NCBI RefSeq assembly: GCF_963169125.1
Contig: NC_084802.1
Location: 23,963,107-24,027,106 of the forward strand
DNA: 64,000 bases
From: Humulus lupulus
Lineage: Eukaryota > Streptophyta > Magnoliopsida > Rosales > Cannabaceae
Reading direction: 5' to 3'
In this document: in pieces, positions 47,262 through 58,545 of the stretch
Position numbering within the stretch: position 1 is the first letter of the stretch
Layout: each line of letters begins with the position of its first letter
Program-made: the position numbers and the translations under genes
Notes under the pieces: generated by a model
The model's database searches: none
Seen by the model: only the letters and a program-made list of their open reading frames with translations
What the model was told of the DNA's origin: nothing

Positions 47262-47289
47262 TGGGTTGGGGTTTGGGTTTGGGTTTGGG
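47262..47289 (+). other. G-quadruplex-type motif
   Basis: Five runs of three or more G separated by 2-3 T, a G4 consensus on the plus strand in otherwise AT-rich intergenic DNA. It resembles but is not the plant telomere repeat TTTAGGG. Confidence 0.7.
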
Positions 47290-47880
47290 AAGTCCCAAGC
47301 TCTGTACTTTCTTTCCCCAAAACATGCTTTGCTTGCTCTTGTTTTACTCTAGTTAACATGGTCCATTCCACCTTCTCATTTATAATTGTTAATATTTCAT
47401 TTTCATTTTTCATAATTATTGATTACTTTATTATGTATAAACAAGGAACTAATAAGTAATATATTGTAGTAAAAGTATTATTTTTTTAGTCTTGCTTTAT
47501 CAGTTTAGGGTAGTTACACTTACACTCGAATAGTGTCAAATTTACTTAGAAGTACCACTATTGTATTATTTTATTTTTCATTTTTGAAATGTAACCATTT
47601 TATTATATATTATTAATTTCATATTTTGGGTTATTATAATTCATTAAATATTTTTAGTAAATTATTAAAAGTATCACAATTATTGACTAAGGATTTAACA
47701 ATTAAAATCTATATATTGATCCATGGATAAATATTAACCTGCCATTAGTGTTTTATTGCCTTTCTTTTCCAAAAAAGGAAAAGAAATTAAATTTAAAGAG
47801 GGATTATGTATGTATGAAATAAAAAAGATGTACATAACTTTTGATCATCAAGAGGTGTAATGACTAGAGATATATAGTAT

Positions 47881-47911
<31 letters not shown>

Positions 47912-48382
47912 TTAAAGATTTTTTTTTTATTTATTATTTTTCACAATTATCATACTCTAGACCTTCTGTCACATGCATGATCAGCGGTTGTCTATATGAC
48001 AGAGATCTATCTATAATGTTCTTTTGTTCACTACAATACATACACACAAATATATAATATATATATATATATGTATATATATTAAGTTAATGTAGATAGA
48101 GATGATAAAATGTTAAAGCTGATGAGAACATAACTGTGACAGAATACTACAACTAAGACTTAGCATACTAACAGATTTGTCTTTGCAGCTGTACATGTAT
48201 GTAGTTTCGTAACCTCAACTACAAGAAATGATTAAGAAATAAAAAAGTACAAAAAAATTATAAGGAAATATCTTTGCTGTATAGTTACCTTCTGTTTTCA
48301 CTCATTTCCAACTCTTATAATTTATATATATTCAAGGTTGTCTATAGAGCTATAGATTACATCTTTGCACTATACGGAGTCA

Positions 48383-49442
48383 TATAGCTGTAAATACGGG
48401 CTTGACTTTCTGGTACGGCACAAAACTGGCACGAGCCCAGGAGGCACGAGCATGACACGACACGAAAAAATATGGGCTTGGGCCAAACACGACACGAATT
48501 GAAAATTGGCACGGCACGACAAGCCCGAAGGCACAATACGAAAGTACGAACAAACTAGCCCGAAAGCACGACACGATAAAAATCCTGATATTTTGACATT
48601 AATAATGATAATAAATTTTTATTTGTCAATTATCTATAAATTAAAATGATAATAGAAGTCTTATTTTTCTCAATGTTTATATTTTTATAATTATATTAAT
48701 TTATTTTAAGATTTGTGAGTTAAATTTTTTAGCATTTATTAGTAGGAATTCAAATTCTAATAATTATCTTTGATATAATTTTGTGTAAAATATTGTTAAA
48801 AAGTATATAAAAATATCTAAAACTATAATTTAAACAAAGGAATGTATTTGGATTGGTGGTAAGTCCATTCATTCTTAAAGAAGAGGTGAAGGGTTCAATT
48901 TCCTATTCTTATACTTTTTAGCAATAATAAAATCAGTCTGACTTGGGCCCAACACTGCAGGAGCACGGCAATACATGGGCTGGGCTCATAGGTCATGTTG
49001 GGTCTACTCTTTCAAAAATGAGCTGGACCACCCCAAACAAATTAAATACGGGCCCGACCCAACCCGAATTATTTGAGGGAAAAGTTGAGAACTACCTATT
49101 TTTTGGAGTAGTTAACTAAAATTAGACACTAAATATATTTAGTTGATCTTTACCCATTATTATCATGAGATTTCTCAAATTACCCTTATTTGAGCACATG
49201 TTCTAAGTGCTGTTGTAATGTGTATTATATGTGTCATATTATAGTTAAATTGGAAATACATTCTCATTGTAGTGTGTTTAAGGAGAAAAAAAAGCATGTA
49301 ATTAAAGAGGTATAATTGGTACATTAATTGAAAATTTGGGTACTAAAATAAAAATTAAAAATAATAAGTAAAAATTAAAGTGAATCATTTAAAATTGTTA
49401 CAGGATCTAATTTTCACAGCCCGACCCACATTTACAACTCTA
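48383..49442. mobile_element. hAT-like non-autonomous DNA transposon
   Basis: The ends are imperfect inverted repeats: TATAGCTGTAAATACGGG on the left and, reverse-complemented, TAGAGTTGTAAATGTGGG on the right. The flanking 8-mers CGGAGTCA and CACAGTCA agree at 6 of 8 positions, as for an aged 8-bp target-site duplication. GC-rich subterminal repeats of GGCACGACACG and GGGCTTGGGC type lie near both ends (48405-48590, 48945-49075). No transposase is encoded. Confidence 0.55.
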
Positions 49443-49726
49443 CACAGTCACAGGATGTATTCGGCCGTAGCCATTAACACCATATAATACAATTTTTTAC
49501 TTCAAATACATTTTTCTTTTAATATTTTGTGTATTGTCAAATCAATGTGTCACATTACATGCTTCAAATTTCTCAACAATCTTGTAGCCACTAGATCAAA
49601 AATAAATGGTCAGATTGTAAAAAAAATAAAAAATGGGAGGGATGGCTACATGAAAATGGTATCATCCTTGCTCTGCCTATACATACATAAACATATACTA
49701 GTCGATTTATATATTTGTACCGGGAG

Positions 49727-50117
49727 CAGCGACTACACTTTTTTTTTTTTTTTTTTTATAATATCGGGATATTATTTTTCTATTTTCTGCAAATAGTTTT
49801 ATATAATCTAAATTTTTTTTATACGATAGAATACATTGTAGTTATCAATAACACTTTATAAGTTTTTTAAAAAATCCGAATAAATTATGGTGTCGAAAAC
49901 ATGATTCAAACAGTTTGTTACACACATACTTATTATTTTGTATACGAGTGTAAAAATCAACTGTTTGAATCTTGTTTTCAGCACTGTAAAATATTCAAAA
50001 TTTCTTCAAAATTTGCAATGTATCTTAAATAATTACAATATATACTGTCATATAAAAAAATTTAAAATAAAAAATTAGCAAGGTGTAAAAAACACAAACC
50101 GGCTGCATCGCTATTGT
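49727..50117. mobile_element. Fold-back MITE
   Basis: Sequence from about 49805 to 49925 is the imperfect reverse complement of about 49945-50070. The best-matching arm is GATTCAAACAG (about 49902) against CTGTTTGAATC (about 49959), continuing outward through TATTCAAAATTT- and TACATTG-like blocks. A poly-T run (about 49740-49758) and a poly-A run (50120-50129) lie near the ends. Exact ends and target-site duplication were not resolved. Confidence 0.55.
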
Positions 50118-50146
50118 CTAAAAAAAAAATGAATACAGTATAGTCA

Positions 50147-50187
<41 letters not shown>

Positions 50188-51828
50188 ACTCCTCATTTAT
50201 TTGTTATAGGGGGCTGGAGTGTTACTTATAGCCTATAAAATTTTAAAAGGGAGGATAATAATATTGGTAAACTCTATAGCTTTATCATTTCTTAAAAATA
50301 TTTTGTTGTTCTAATTTTTATAATTTGGCACTCTCTCTTTTAATTTTGCTATAAAATAGTAGTCACATTAAATATCCAAAATACCCCTTATTACTTGATT
50401 TCATTTAATTTTTTATACAAATTTATTTATTTTGGATAAATGGTCAGAATCTATACCATATTGATAAGTATATTCTACTGCGACTTTCCCTATATATATC
50501 ATATATAATTTAAGGGGTAATAATTTTTATATGTCCTCAGAACATATTAATCGAGCTTATTTTATTTGTATTTGTGTTTACTTAATTATTGAAAGTAATT
50601 AGTAGCCTCAAAAACAAGTAACACTACTATTGTATAGGTCACTTGAATCTAGTGCAATCACAGGCTGTAGTCCATAGAGCATACCGAAAGTCCAACACAA
50701 CAAATCCAACCTCATGACATGAATTTGTGAATGTGTGGTATCCAACTCCTTGCTGTTTTACAGATATTTATATTTATATTAATTAGCTTAATTACAATTT
50801 GCTCTTCGATTCCTTTCACTACAAGATTAATTTAGTCTTCACTTCACAATACTATAGCAAGTCCACTAATTAATAACACACATCCACACACATATTTTTT
50901 TAATTTTGTATTGAAATATTTTGTAAAGATGAGTTGAACTTGAACTAGACTTCTAGTAAGTGGTAGTCATGTATTTCGTATTTGATGAATAAAAACCTCA
51001 AAGGATCTTCATCACATGAACCAAATCTTAAATCTCAAAACTCAAAACCTACCATTATATTATATTATAAATTGTTTGTATGTAGTGATAAAAGTTACCA
51101 TTATTAAGCCTAGCAATTTGTTATTTTTCATGAATATTTAATTGATAGTTTGTCTATGGCTTGTGACAAAAAAAGCGGCATATGAATACATAATGTATAT
51201 ATATATATACATATATACTAGTTTGTATTAAAAAAAATATATATAAGAAGCATGTAGTATAATGCTATGGATCAACATAACAAATCCATGTTATGTCACC
51301 CAATTGTATGGAATCACAACCACATGCAAGATCTCATTGCAAAAAATGGGACCCACATAAAAAAAATTACAATCTCATTTTTTTCCCACATGTAATCACA
51401 TGATGGTATGGTATATGCCCATCAACATTGTGAAAAAAAATACCAAGAAATTGGCCCAAAAATAATTATTTCAAAAGGAAAAAAAAGACACTATATCTAA
51501 GCTAACCCACCTCTTAATCCATGATTAAATAAATCTTCCCTCTTTTCCTAGTTTAAAATTAAAAAAGAAAAAGAAAAACATCATTACCCAACTCTCAAAA
51601 CCCATTACCACCCCTTTTTAGGTTCAATTTTAAATTTAGAATAAAAGAAATAGAGTACTAAATCAAAATTCAAAAGCCCCACTAATGGTGTTTTATATAT
51701 ATATACAAGTCATAATTCAATTTCAAACTCTCTCAAGGGTATTTTGGTCACTAAAAATACCTACCCCAACACCCTTTAACGACCACCTTACCTTAATTGT
51801 ATGCTCTATCCTCTGTTAAAAAAAGGCT
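50118..51828. other. Upstream intergenic region of the cyclin gene
   Basis: AT-rich and without a gene. It contains an (AT)n microsatellite at 50150-50185 and many A/T runs. The proximal promoter of the cyclin gene should lie in its last few hundred bases. Confidence 0.6.
50150..50185. repeat. (AT)n microsatellite
   Basis: About 18 AT repeats in intergenic DNA. Confidence 0.95.
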
Positions 51829-51838
51829 GTTATATATC
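51829..51838 (+). promoter_or_regulatory. TATA box of the cyclin gene
   Basis: GTTATATATC, about 125 bp upstream of the start codon, followed by a CA- and TC-rich leader typical of plant 5' UTRs (CAACACATCCACAAACC, TCTCATCACACTTC). Confidence 0.6.
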
Positions 51839-51962
51839 CCAACACATCCACAAACCAAACATTCAAAAACTCTCATCACACTTCTACTAGCCCAAATTAA
51901 CCAAAAGAGAACCGAGAGATAAAAAAAAGCCTCAAAGCTCGTAGATCGATCTAGCTTCATCA

Positions 51963-52990
51963 ATGGCGGAACTTGAAAACCCAAAGGTGATGACAAGTCT
52001 AATCACATTTCTGTCTTCTTTGCTCCAAAGGGTATCTGAATCAAACGACATCAACTGCCAATTCCAAGCTCAGAAAATTTCAATCTTCAATGGCTTGAGT
52101 CGACCCACAATTACTATACAAAGCTATTTGGAGAGGATTTTCAAGTATGCCAATTGCAGTCCATCTTGCTATATAGTTGCTTATGTTTATTTGGACCGTT
52201 TTGCTCAGAAGCAAACTTCTTTGCCCATTAACTCATTCAATGTTCATCGCTTGCTCATCACAAGTGTCATGGTTGCTGCCAAATTCATGGACGACATGTA
52301 AGTATATAATTATATATGTATATGTATATGTATGTTTGATTATCATATTTTGTTTAAGTAGATATAATTTAATTTGAAACGAACAATTAACCACTTAATT
52401 AGCATATATGATATGCATTTTGTGTAATGTACATAGATTTATGCAGCTTTTTGTGTAATGTACAATGTGTTGAAATTTCTTAAGCTCACCTATCTATACA
52501 TATCTAGATTTTCTATTTGTGATATATATATTTTTTAATAAATTTGAAAGGATTAGGAGATAAAAGTTTGAATCTTGATATATATTATGTGATCTGGTTT
52601 TTTTTATTTGAGTTATTTTAGATTACGACCTAGATTCAATAGTATATATGGCTGGATAAAATAGCTGAAGTGGCTTGTGTAAGCATAAAAATATCTGTAA
52701 ATTAATGATGATTACCACATAATCCCTTTTCCTTTCTATTTTTATTGAAAAATAAAAAGAAAATCACAATCATCCAACTAAGTCCAGCCATGTGCTGACC
52801 CAACCTGATATTCCTATAGAGAGTTGCCAGCCAATAAAATTGCATTTCATAAAGGGTTCCAGCAAATTGAGCACATACATATATATTAACTGAAAAAGTC
52901 AACAACATTATGATAGATTATGAGATTAAGCCAATTATATTTGATATAATGGTACATAATGCTAGTTATTAATACTTACAACTTACAAGC

Positions 52991-53021
<31 letters not shown>

Positions 53022-53383
53022 TTGTACGTAATATTTATAAAAATTTGAATTTTTCTTTAATTACTTTGTGAATTTTAATAACTTTCAGGTACTACAACAA
53101 TGCTTACTATGCAAAAGTAGGAGGAATCAGCACAAAAGAGATGAACTTTCTTGAAGTGGATTTCCTATTTGGAGTAGGGTTTCAGTTGAATGTGACCCCA
53201 ACCACATTCCAAACCTATTGTTGTTATCTCCAAAGAGAAATGCTTCTAATGCAACCACCACTAAGTACTTCTTCTTCTTCTTTAGATTCTTCTCTTACTT
53301 TGGGAAAATCACTAAAGCTTCACTTGTGCTTCAATGAAGAAGATCAATCCTCTCATCAAACACAACAACAACTAGCTGTTTGA
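51963..53383 (+). CDS. CYCP4;1-like: P/U-type cyclin (CYCP4-like), two exons
   Basis: Exons 51963-52297 and 53089-53383, with a 791-bp GT-AG intron splitting the Met codon of KFMDDM; the spliced product is 209 residues, the usual size for plant P-type (U-type) cyclins. The cyclin box spans roughly residues 35-145 ([49 protein letters not shown], then from exon 2 [14 protein letters not shown] and [11 protein letters not shown]). The start MAELENP and the C-terminal QQLAV end match Arabidopsis CYCP4;1 as I remember it. P-type cyclins resemble yeast Pho80, bind A-type cyclin-dependent kinases, and are linked to meristem cell division and phosphate or sugar responses. No stops or frameshifts; this is the only clearly intact host gene here. 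The Ser-rich stretch after LLMQPP is variable in the family. The assignment to P4 is firm; the exact paralogue number is not. Confidence 0.96.
52992..53021. repeat. (AAT)n microsatellite in the cyclin intron
   Basis: About ten AAT/ATA repeats, roughly 70 bp upstream of the 3' splice site. Confidence 0.95.
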
Positions 53384-54880
53384 TCATCCAATAATATACT
53401 CTTCAAAAGTTAAACAACTTGTTTTTCAAACTCTGTACGTAGTTAAGTAGTATTAGAGGAACAAAAAGCTGTGATTTTTATTACTTTATTTTTCATCCAT
53501 ATATTTTTGTTGGATAAGTGAATTGTTGTTTTTAATTATGTGAAAGTCATCATCATCATCATCATGTATTGGTATTTAATTTGGGTATATGTACAGATCA
53601 TGGGAGTCTATCTTTTGCTTTACAGACTGGCTTATGAATTAAAGACTTTTTCTTTATACATATTTTCATGATCATGTTTAATATTGTATATACACACATA
53701 TACATAATTACATATTTATTGTGGGAAATGAAATATTCCTGGTGATGAATTGGCAAGTCATATATAGTGAAAGGAGTGTGTAAAAACTAAACGACAGCAA
53801 GTTTGGTGACAAGGATAGCTAGGTTGTCAAAAGAATATTATTTATATAAATTTATGTGCACAGAGACAAGTAGTATTAATTTTGTTGTGGTTAGTTATGG
53901 TTGTTTATGGTAATTTATGACTGGCTAGCTACTTTGTTTATTCGACGGTGGGGTACTACCCACTTGAGTCTTTAAAAATGGAACAAGCACCACGTGCACG
54001 TGCCGCCATGAACAACCACACCACAGTACTAATCCTAATCTCAAAGACATATATTATGATATATAGTCACTTCACTTCATATTATGGGTAACTTTTTTCT
54101 TTTTTTACCCTCAAGTTTAACTTTTCTCTCCTTTTTTAGCTGTTAAATATTTTTGAGTTTGTCATGAATTGATGATTTTTTTGGAGTGTGTAATTAATTA
54201 ATTATTTACAAATATATGTTTATGTAAATAGAAAAGATATTAGAGAGTTTACTTAGAAAATGAATGAAAAAAAAAACTTAGTCAATAAAAAGGTATGTAG
54301 TTAATTAATCAGTTAGTGGTTAATTCTAATTAGACAAAATTGGGCCGTTTTACAACATACTTTTGGGAAGCTATATGGATACTAATATTACAAATATATA
54401 ACAATGTAGCTGGCCGGGCTGGTTTTGGTACTATTTTGATTGCAATTTTTCTTTTCAATCATGATAAATTAATAGAAAAATCATCATATATTATTTTTAA
54501 ATTTATTAGATGGTTTCTTACTTTGATTATTTGAAAAGTATTAATAATATCAGAAGAAATACAGATGTAATATTAAGCGACCAATTATTAAAAAAAAAAA
54601 AAGATTTGTCAAAATAAATATCAAATGATGACAAAGGCTCTTAATTAATAATGATTATGAAATAGGTTTGAATGATTATAAATTTTGATTCTCAAATTCG
54701 CAAATGTAGTTACCGATAATTAATTTAGCCTTTATATATTTTCACCTTTGATCATCACGTAGTTGTCATATTTTTTTTTCAATTTTCTGTACGTATTTTT
54801 TATTTTACTGTTAAGGCAACTTTGAAGATCTCACCGCGAAGATCCAGTAGTCATGTACTCACCGAGGTTAGTGGGACCCT

Positions 54881-54911
<31 letters not shown>

Positions 54912-56544
54912 TTATCACTTGTTTGTTAACAACTTAGAGGGACAAGACTAGATGATCTACTATATTTTCTAAAACTCATTACCAAAATACTATTTATTTT
55001 TCTATTTTCATCAAACATTTATCTTACATCTTACATCAACTTTTCTATTTATGTTTTATATTATTTAAATATTATATATTTAATATTTTTTATTTATAAA
55101 AACATATAACACAAAAAAGAGAGGAGAGATGAGTGAGAAATTAATAAAAAAAAAATACGTATGTAGCTACAAAAAACTAAGGAATAGTGAATATGTAAAA
55201 TACATATGCATTTTATTTTATTTGTTGGAGCTGAATTTTAACATTTTTTGAGTTATATTTTAGCTATTTTATTAAGAGTGCTCTTATAATAAAAATATAA
55301 TGCAAACATTTGTGCTTATGCATATATTATCATTTAGTTCTTTTTTTTCTTCATATTTTTAATATATTTTTTTATAATGTTTTTTTTATTTTGTTTTTTT
55401 AGTACATATTTAATATAATTAGTGTTTTTTTACAATTAATTAGAGTGTATGTTTTTAAGCAAAATTAGAGTGTATGTTTAATACTTATGCTTTTGGTAAT
55501 TAGTTAGTTTGTTTTAAATATATTTTTTGTATAAGTTTATTTGTATTTTGTTTATGTGTTATTTGGTTTTTTTTTGGGTGATTGCTTTGTCCGATTCACA
55601 CTTAGGATACTGCATAAATCCGTATTTTTAAAAAAGACAAAATTGAAACAGTAAAAGAATTATTATATAAAAAAAATCAGTCACATGAAGTTGAATTAAT
55701 GGAAAATTATATAAAATACTAATTTTTGTTAAAAAATTACATTTTTATAGTCAAATAATATATTTTTTTTCAATTTTACGGTTTTAAATAAATTTTTACA
55801 TTTTTGTCTTTTTTTTATCAATTGTTTTCATATTGTTTTTTGTGTTTTCGCACTGTTTTTTAAGTTTTTTATTGTTGATATTTAGTTGGATAAATAAGAT
55901 CTTTTCAAGTTGTTTTTTAATTATTTTTCTTAAAAATCGTATTTTCATAATTATAAAATTTGAAAATAATATTTTTGAAGAAAAAAAATTAGAGACGGTA
56001 AAAAAGTAAAAAAAAAAGTGAATTTAAGAAAAAAATCTATTAAAATAACAATGTTATTATTTTTAATATATTAATATTTAAATTATTTTCAAAAGTGACA
56101 AAATTGAGAGGTGAAATGTAAAATTGACACTTATTTTCGTTCTTAGTAAAATTAACAAAACTTATGAGACGTAGCAAAAAGGATTAAATTAGAGATGTAT
56201 TTATCTATATTTATGTGATGGATAAAAAGTTGAGTTTTAATGGCTAATAAAAAAGTGAAATAGTATGGTTGATAAACAGGTGCCACGTATAATCTGACAG
56301 ACTGGCTAATTAATAATAGGGCCGAGTGCGGTATATATGCATATCTATCTTGCTTTAACTCCCCATATGATATTTATCACTTTTTGTCGGTCCAAATTAC
56401 TTAATTACCACAATTTTAATGTGATGGGATTCACCACTGATCCATCACATTTGTTTCCACTTCCACCCAAATGAAAGAGACTTTTGAGTTGACTTCAAAT
56501 GTTTCAAATTCAAACTAGCAAAATTCACACTAATTACTTTTAAT
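53384..56544. other. Intergenic region right of the cyclin gene
   Basis: It includes the cyclin 3' UTR at its left end, a tandem G-box at 53991-54002, an AT microsatellite at about 54880-54910, and long A/T-rich runs. ORFs such as 54340-54534 show no domain. No RNA gene was recognised. Confidence 0.55.
53991..54002. promoter_or_regulatory. Two adjacent G-boxes (CACGTGCACGTG)
   Basis: Two directly abutting CACGTG motifs form a 12-bp palindrome, about 600 bp downstream of the cyclin stop. G-boxes bind bHLH and bZIP factors in plants. No gene start is visible next to it, so its role is unknown. Confidence 0.6.
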
Positions 56545-56825
56545 CACTGAGAAAAAAAATCTTATTACTTTTCGTCACAATAAAATTACTTTGTGACTGA
56601 AAAAATTGTTTTCACTAAAAACTCTGTTACTACTTAGTCATAAAAATTATAAGTTATTGTGCCGAAATGTGTTTATAGTCACAACATATTTTATTAGTAT
56701 ATATAATTGGTTGTGACTAAATACTATTTAGTGATAATTTATGACTAAATATTATTTTTAGTCACAAAAAACTTATGTTAAAATTAAAAAGTTGTCACCC
56801 AAATGATGACATTTTCATTGATGAA
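56545..56825. repeat. Cluster of GTGACTA/TAGTCAC repeats, possible DNA-transposon end
   Basis: Several copies of TTAGTCACAA, TTGTGACTA and related words in both orientations between AT-rich stretches, resembling subterminal repeats of a DNA transposon. No terminal inverted repeat or transposase was found. Confidence 0.35.
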
Positions 56826-57365
56826 CTTTTCTTCATTTGTGGAAATTAGTAGTATTAGGTCCATGCCCTCTAAATATTAAAAATAATTTATCTGCACAAA
56901 ATATATAGACTAGTCAACTTTAAATTTGTTTTTATTAACAGCAAAGTACAGACTTCGTTTTTTATAACTATTTATTTTCATTTAATTATGACGTGGTTTT
57001 CTTAACACAACGATTAATTAGTTACTTGCGTCTTAGACTTAGCAAAATAAAATTAATAATAATACATAAATTATATGAAAATATTATGCATACTAATGTT
57101 TTATTAACTACAATTTCAAAATGATGTCATTATAACAAAATGAATAATGATAATCTGTTTTTATATTTTTATTTTATTGTGGTGTGTTATTCCTTTTAAG
57201 GATATGACACGGTATTATAACTTCGACATAGAAAAAAGATCTCAATATATATACTACTAGACTTACAAATTATTATATGAAAAATGAAAAGTCCAATTAA
57301 AAGTAAATTTATTCAAGAAAACATAGAAAAATAAAGTAAATGAGGAAATTCTCATGCATAATCCA

Positions 57366-58545
57366 CACTACAATAAATAGGGTCTTTAGGAGTGACACTA
57401 ATAATACACAAAGTCGCCACTAATAATCATTAGCGGTGACATGTCGTCGCTAACCTATTGCCGCTAATATTTCGACGCTAATGTTGATTATTAACGATAA
57501 CAAAATAGTCGCCACTAATAATGAGTATTAGCAGCAACAGTTTCGCTCCTAATAAATTGAACGTCGCCCATAATAATCGTGATTCTCAGATCATATTTCG
57601 CCCCTAATAATAAAAAGTCGTCTCTAATAATATAATATTAGCAGTGACTTTTATATTATTAGCAGCGACAAATGTTGCCCCTAATACTTTTATATAATTC
57701 AAAAATTATTAAAATAAAATATTTAAATAATATTTGTTAATTTATAATATCAAAATTAAATATCCATAAAAATAATAATATTAAAATAAAATATAAATAA
57801 AATTAATAATTTATTCAAATTACACAACTAATACAATATTATCCAAATTAAATATGCATACAATAATATATTAATTAAAAAATATTGTTTAATATAATAA
57901 TATATAAAACATCTCAACCATCGGCGTCCTCCGTATTATCCCATTCTTCTGGTGCATGTGGTGTGTGCAGAGGGATCGACCATGGATATTGTGGAGGTAA
58001 CGATGATCCTCCAGATCCATACATGTATGGATAAGGATAGGGGGGAGGTTGAGACAACGATCCACTCATATGAGGAGGCGGGGGTTAGGACGAAGGTCCA
58101 CTCATATGAGGATGATAAACCTGAGGGTACGGAGCCATAATCCATTGATACATATATGGATGGGCTAAAGGTTGAGAATGAAAGGTTGGTGCAAGCGTGT
58201 CAGGACGACCTAGTGAAGGTTGAGAAGCTGAAGCTTGAGACGTGTATTGTGTTTCAGGTTCAAAAGACAAGCTTACATACTTCTCGAAAAACTGCTGATA
58301 TGTATTATGCATCTTCACGTTTGTTGCCAGACGTTTTTCAGGTGGAAGTTGTGTGATACACATACTGAAGCTGCTTATTCATGACCTTCACAATATCAAC
58401 CAATTCACGTATTTCCTCAGTCGACTATTGAGGTGGTGCCTAAGACTGAGTGTTTTGAGAGGGACAGATTAATGCTTTTCCCTTTAATTTGCAGCCAACT
58501 CCTCGCCGGTGACCCCGCCTTTCAACAAGAACTTGACTTAATATC
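57366..58545 (-). mobile_element. CACTA (En/Spm) transposon end, truncated
   Basis: It begins CACTACAATAAATAGGG, the CACTA terminus. It is followed by about 300 bp of subterminal repeats (GTCGCCACTAATAAT, ATTAGCGGTGAC and variants, often head-to-head) and then a minus-strand coding remnant. The right side is cut at 58546 by the C3 LTR. The second terminus is not present. Confidence 0.82.
57914..58545 (-). pseudogene. CACTA-associated protein remnant (Ptta/En/Spm family, C-terminal part)
   Basis: Minus-strand pieces: GHRRGVGCKLKGKAL near 58520-58475 (the GHxRGvGrkLK pattern of plant Ptta/En/Spm proteins), STEEIRELVDIVKVMNKQL near 58425-58365, then a Pro, Tyr and Ser-rich tail (MAPYPQVYHPHMSGPSS) ending DNTEDADG at 57914. 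There are in-frame stops at about 58092 and upstream, and frame changes. The catalytic transposase is missing. Family assignment rests on these motifs and the adjacent CACTA terminus. Confidence 0.65.

Larger units (their letters stand above)
45526..48382. other. AT-rich intergenic stretch left of the hAT-like element
   Basis: No intact gene. It contains AT microsatellites at about 46453-46476, 47019-47034, 47880-47907 and 48056-48074, a G-rich G4 motif at 47262-47289, and a possible RNase H-like remnant at 46000-46218. Confidence 0.6.

Noticed and set aside
54340..54534. Small membrane-like protein of 64 residues
   Set aside because: Hydrophobic because of AT-rich codons; no promoter, homology or neighbouring exon visible.
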